A program made the translations under genes and the position numbers. From Candidatus Margulisiibacteriota bacterium (GTDB taxonomy: Bacteria > Margulisbacteria > WOR-1 > JAHJIW01), in the NCBI GenBank assembly GCA_018823125.1, contig JAHJIW010000005.1, forward strand, positions 1 through 64,000: a DNA stretch of 64,000 bases, read 5' to 3'. The first letter of the stretch is position 1; each line of letters opens with the position of its first letter. Of this stretch, positions 62,183 through 64,000 are shown one piece after another. The notes beneath the pieces are model-generated. The model searched no databases and was not told the DNA's origin. It saw only the letters and a program-made list of their open reading frames with translations.

Positions 62183-64000
62183 TGAAAACCATAAATTTAA
62201 TTTTAGGTATTCATTGTCATCAGCCGATCGGCACGGCAGATCACATTATTGAAAAGGCTTACCGCAATAATTACTTTCCATTTTTTAATGCCTTAAAAGA
62301 ACATCCGCGCATAAAAATTACGGCTCACTTTAGCGGATATCTTCTAGAATGGCTGGAAAAATATCATGGTGAATTTATTGAATTGCTGCAGGAGTTAACC
62401 CGCCGGAGCCAGCTTGAATTTTTGGGAGGCGGGTACTACGAGCCGATCCTGCCGATTTTACCATCGGGGGATCGCCGCGGACAGCTAAAGCTTTTAACCG
62501 AAAAAATCAATAAACTTTTTAAAGTTTCTCCGACCGGGGCCTGGTTAGCCGAGCAGGTTTATGCTCCCGAAATAATTGAGGATTTGGAATTGCAGGGAAT
62601 TGAATATATTTTGCTGGATGATTTTCATTTTCAAAAGTCTCAGATCGAAGCCGAATCCCTCTTTAATCCTTTTATTCTGGATCGCTTTGGGCATTTGCTG
62701 AAGGCTTTAGCCATTCATAGTTTTTTAAAACAGCTGCTGCCGGCTCAGCCTCCGGATAAAGCAGTGTTACTGCTGAAAAAATTATCCAGTCTAGGCGGTG
62801 AGCGGGTGGCAGTAGTGACGATAGATAACGAGATTGAAGAACAATATTTAAGCAAATTATTTGGTTTGATTGAAGCTAATTTAACCTGGATTTCAAGTTT
62901 GCGGCCGGCGGACTATTTTGAAAAAGTGAGTAAGGCACAAAAAGTTTACGTGGGCGAAGGTGCGGCGCGCGAGGTAGCGGAGCAGGCGGGAGGCGCTTTT
63001 AATAATTATTTTTCTAAATATCCGGAAGCCAACGGGATCTACAAAAAGATGCTTTCGGTCAGCAAAAAAATTCAAATGCTGAAAAGAGGAAAAACCATCG
63101 TTGCGGCTAAAACCCGGGAAGAAAAAATAAGAGAAGCTGAGAGTGAGTTGTATAAAGCGCAGTTTAATGAAGCCTACTGGCCGGCTAAATCCGGCGGCAT
63201 AAATTTACCCTTGGTGCGAAGAGAAGCATATTCACATTTAATTGCAGCCGAAAATCTGGTTTACGGTTTAACCCACGGTAATCAAAACTATTGTGAATTA
63301 TCGATCCTGGATTTTGATGGTGACGGAAACCCTGAGGTTTTGGTGACCAATCGATTATTAAATGCCTATTTTTCACCCACTTACGGTGGATCTTTGTTCG
63401 AGTTGGATTATAAGCCCGAAAACATAAATCTGTTGGATACCTTTGCGAGATATAAAAATAAAGGGCTCAAAGCGTTGGAAGCCGGGTCAGATAAGTACCG
63501 TAAAGTAAGTTTATTGGATCACGTTTTAGAAGAGGGGACCAATATCGAAGATTTTAGAAATAATAAATATAAATTATTTGCGGATTTTGCGGATGGATTA
63601 TATACCGTACTGCCGCGCAGAAAAAGCGGTGAAGTATCGTTACGTTTTTCCAGAGAAGCCAATGCTAACTCGGGCCCGCTTAAAATTTCTAAAACGGCTA
63701 CTTTCCATGCGGGACAATCTGCTTTTATAATTGAATACGAAATAAAAAATTGTTCGGATAAGATGATGAATTTTTTATTTGGAACCGAATTCTGCCTGAC
63801 CTGGGTCAACAAAAAAATGGCGGAGCATATCGAAGATATCGAAGGATTGGATAAAATTAAGTTGTTTGACGCAAAACAAGGAGTTAGTGTATCATTTAAG
63901 CTCAGTAAAGCGGCGAACATTTGGAAATATCCAATTGTAACTAGTCTGGTCAATCAGGGCGGCACTCAAGAGTTAAAGCAAGGAGTAGTGGTTTTTCCTA
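62182..64000 (+). CDS. GH57 amylase/4-alpha-glucanotransferase-like protein, 3' partial
   Basis: The frame stays open to the window edge (606 codons visible), starting at ATG 62182 that overlaps the mutS stop (TAATG). GH57 features: 'GIHCHQPIG' at 9-17 (motif 1), 'FLGGGYYEPILPILP' near 90, and 'WLAEQVYAPEI' with candidate nucleophile Glu at 124. Asp 215 in 'TIDNEIEEQ' sits where the acid/base Asp is expected, but the family's 'DDGEKFG' context is gone, and the later 'YWHGVFGG' is 'YWPAKSGG'. Beyond about residue 330 the sequence resembles the DUF1925/DUF1926 beta domains of 4-alpha-glucanotransferases. It probably handles alpha-glucan, but altered specificity or loss of activity is possible. 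Confidence 0.8.
   Translation, partial: MKTINLILGIHCHQPIGTADHIIEKAYRNNYFPFFNALKEHPRIKITAHFSGYLLEWLEKYHGEFIELLQELTRRSQLEFLGGGYYEPILPILPSGDRRGQLKLLTEKINKLFKVSPTGAWLAEQVYAPEIIEDLELQGIEYILLDDFHFQKSQIEAESLFNPFILDRFGHLLKALAIHSFLKQLLPAQPPDKAVLLLKKLSSLGGERVAVVTIDNEIEEQYLSKLFGLIEANLTWISSLRPADYFEKVSKAQKVYVGEGAAREVAEQAGGAFNNYFSKYPEANGIYKKMLSVSKKIQMLKRGKTIVAAKTREEKIREAESELYKAQFNEAYWPAKSGGINLPLVRREAYSHLIAAENLVYGLTHGNQNYCELSILDFDGDGNPEVLVTNRLLNAYFSPTYGGSLFELDYKPENINLLDTFARYKNKGLKALEAGSDKYRKVSLLDHVLEEGTNIEDFRNNKYKLFADFADGLYTVLPRRKSGEVSLRFSREANANSGPLKISKTATFHAGQSAFIIEYEIKNCSDKMMNFLFGTEFCLTWVNKKMAEHIEDIEGLDKIKLFDAKQGVSVSFKLSKAANIWKYPIVTSLVNQGGTQELKQGVVVFP

Noticed and set aside
63519-63953. 144-codon open frame on the minus strand near the right edge
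   Set aside because: Lies opposite the continuous GH57 frame that runs to the window edge.
1-64000. CRISPR arrays, tRNA/rRNA genes, IS elements and prophage genes
   Set aside because: No regularly spaced repeats, RNA-gene signatures, transposase or phage proteins were seen on either strand.

Overview
The window is bacterial, gene-dense and AT-rich. It uses the standard code with frequent GTG and TTG starts, short gaps and many stop/start overlaps. About 44 of the first 52.6 kb is one very large surface-polysaccharide (O-antigen, capsule or exopolysaccharide) locus. The right end holds a housekeeping block: TrmH-family rRNA methyltransferase, pheS, pheT, mutS and a GH57 amylase-like gene. No rRNA, tRNA, CRISPR array, IS transposase or phage gene was seen. 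The organism cannot be named from this sequence. Large secreted Ig-like protein ending in a PNPFNP-type C-terminal domain, polymerase/ligase fused to TPRs, and a mosaic of sugar genes would fit an uncultured didermic candidate phylum (Margulisbacteria/Saganbacteria- or Omnitrophota-like). This is a low-confidence inference.

Layout. (1) 1-9.7 kb: surface-carbohydrate transferase-like proteins, a SPASM radical SAM protein, two nonulosonic-acid (sialic/legionaminic-type) synthases, two CMP-sugar cytidylyltransferase-like proteins, a GDP-sugar-type nucleotidyltransferase and an SDR. (2) 9.7-14.5 kb: LegB-type 4,6-dehydratase and a wbpA-wbpB-wbpD set for UDP-GlcNAc-derived diacetamido uronic acid. 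(3) 14.5-24.3 kb: an 818-aa double glycosyltransferase, methyltransferases, GT39-like and Wzy-like membrane proteins and a B12-binding-type radical SAM protein. Two degenerate duplicated gene ends lie here and look like insertion scars. (4) 24.3-34.7 kb: GT4 enzymes, a DUF362/GNAT/polysaccharide-deacetylase trio, then wbuB-like GT, fnlA, fnlB, fnlC for UDP-L-FucNAc and an RmlD-like reductase. (5) 34.7-45 kb: gmd and rmd (GDP-D-rhamnose), a WecA/TagO-type initiating transferase, a geranylgeranyl-reductase-like flavoprotein, a DUF218 protein, and a run of sugar-nucleotide enzymes including rmlC and rmlD. (6) 45-47.4 kb: two membrane-protein genes on the minus strand. (7) 47.4-52.6 kb: GT4, ligase/polymerase-TPR and a WbaP-type initiating transferase. 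(8) 52.6-55.4 kb, minus strand: a large secreted Ig-like protein. (9) 55.5-64 kb: housekeeping genes.

How the genes fit together: the locus encodes supply routes for several activated sugars (nonulosonates, GlcNAc3NAcA-type acids, L-FucNAc, D-rhamnose, a 6-deoxy sugar using RmlC/RmlD), more than ten glycosyltransferases, two different chain-initiating phosphotransferases and two O-antigen ligase/polymerase-family proteins. A Wzx flippase, an ABC exporter, Wzz and any PLP-dependent sugar aminotransferase are absent from the window, so these steps must be encoded elsewhere. Several promoters in the right half place a TATAAT box only 6-10 bases before the start codon, suggesting leaderless or nearly leaderless mRNAs.
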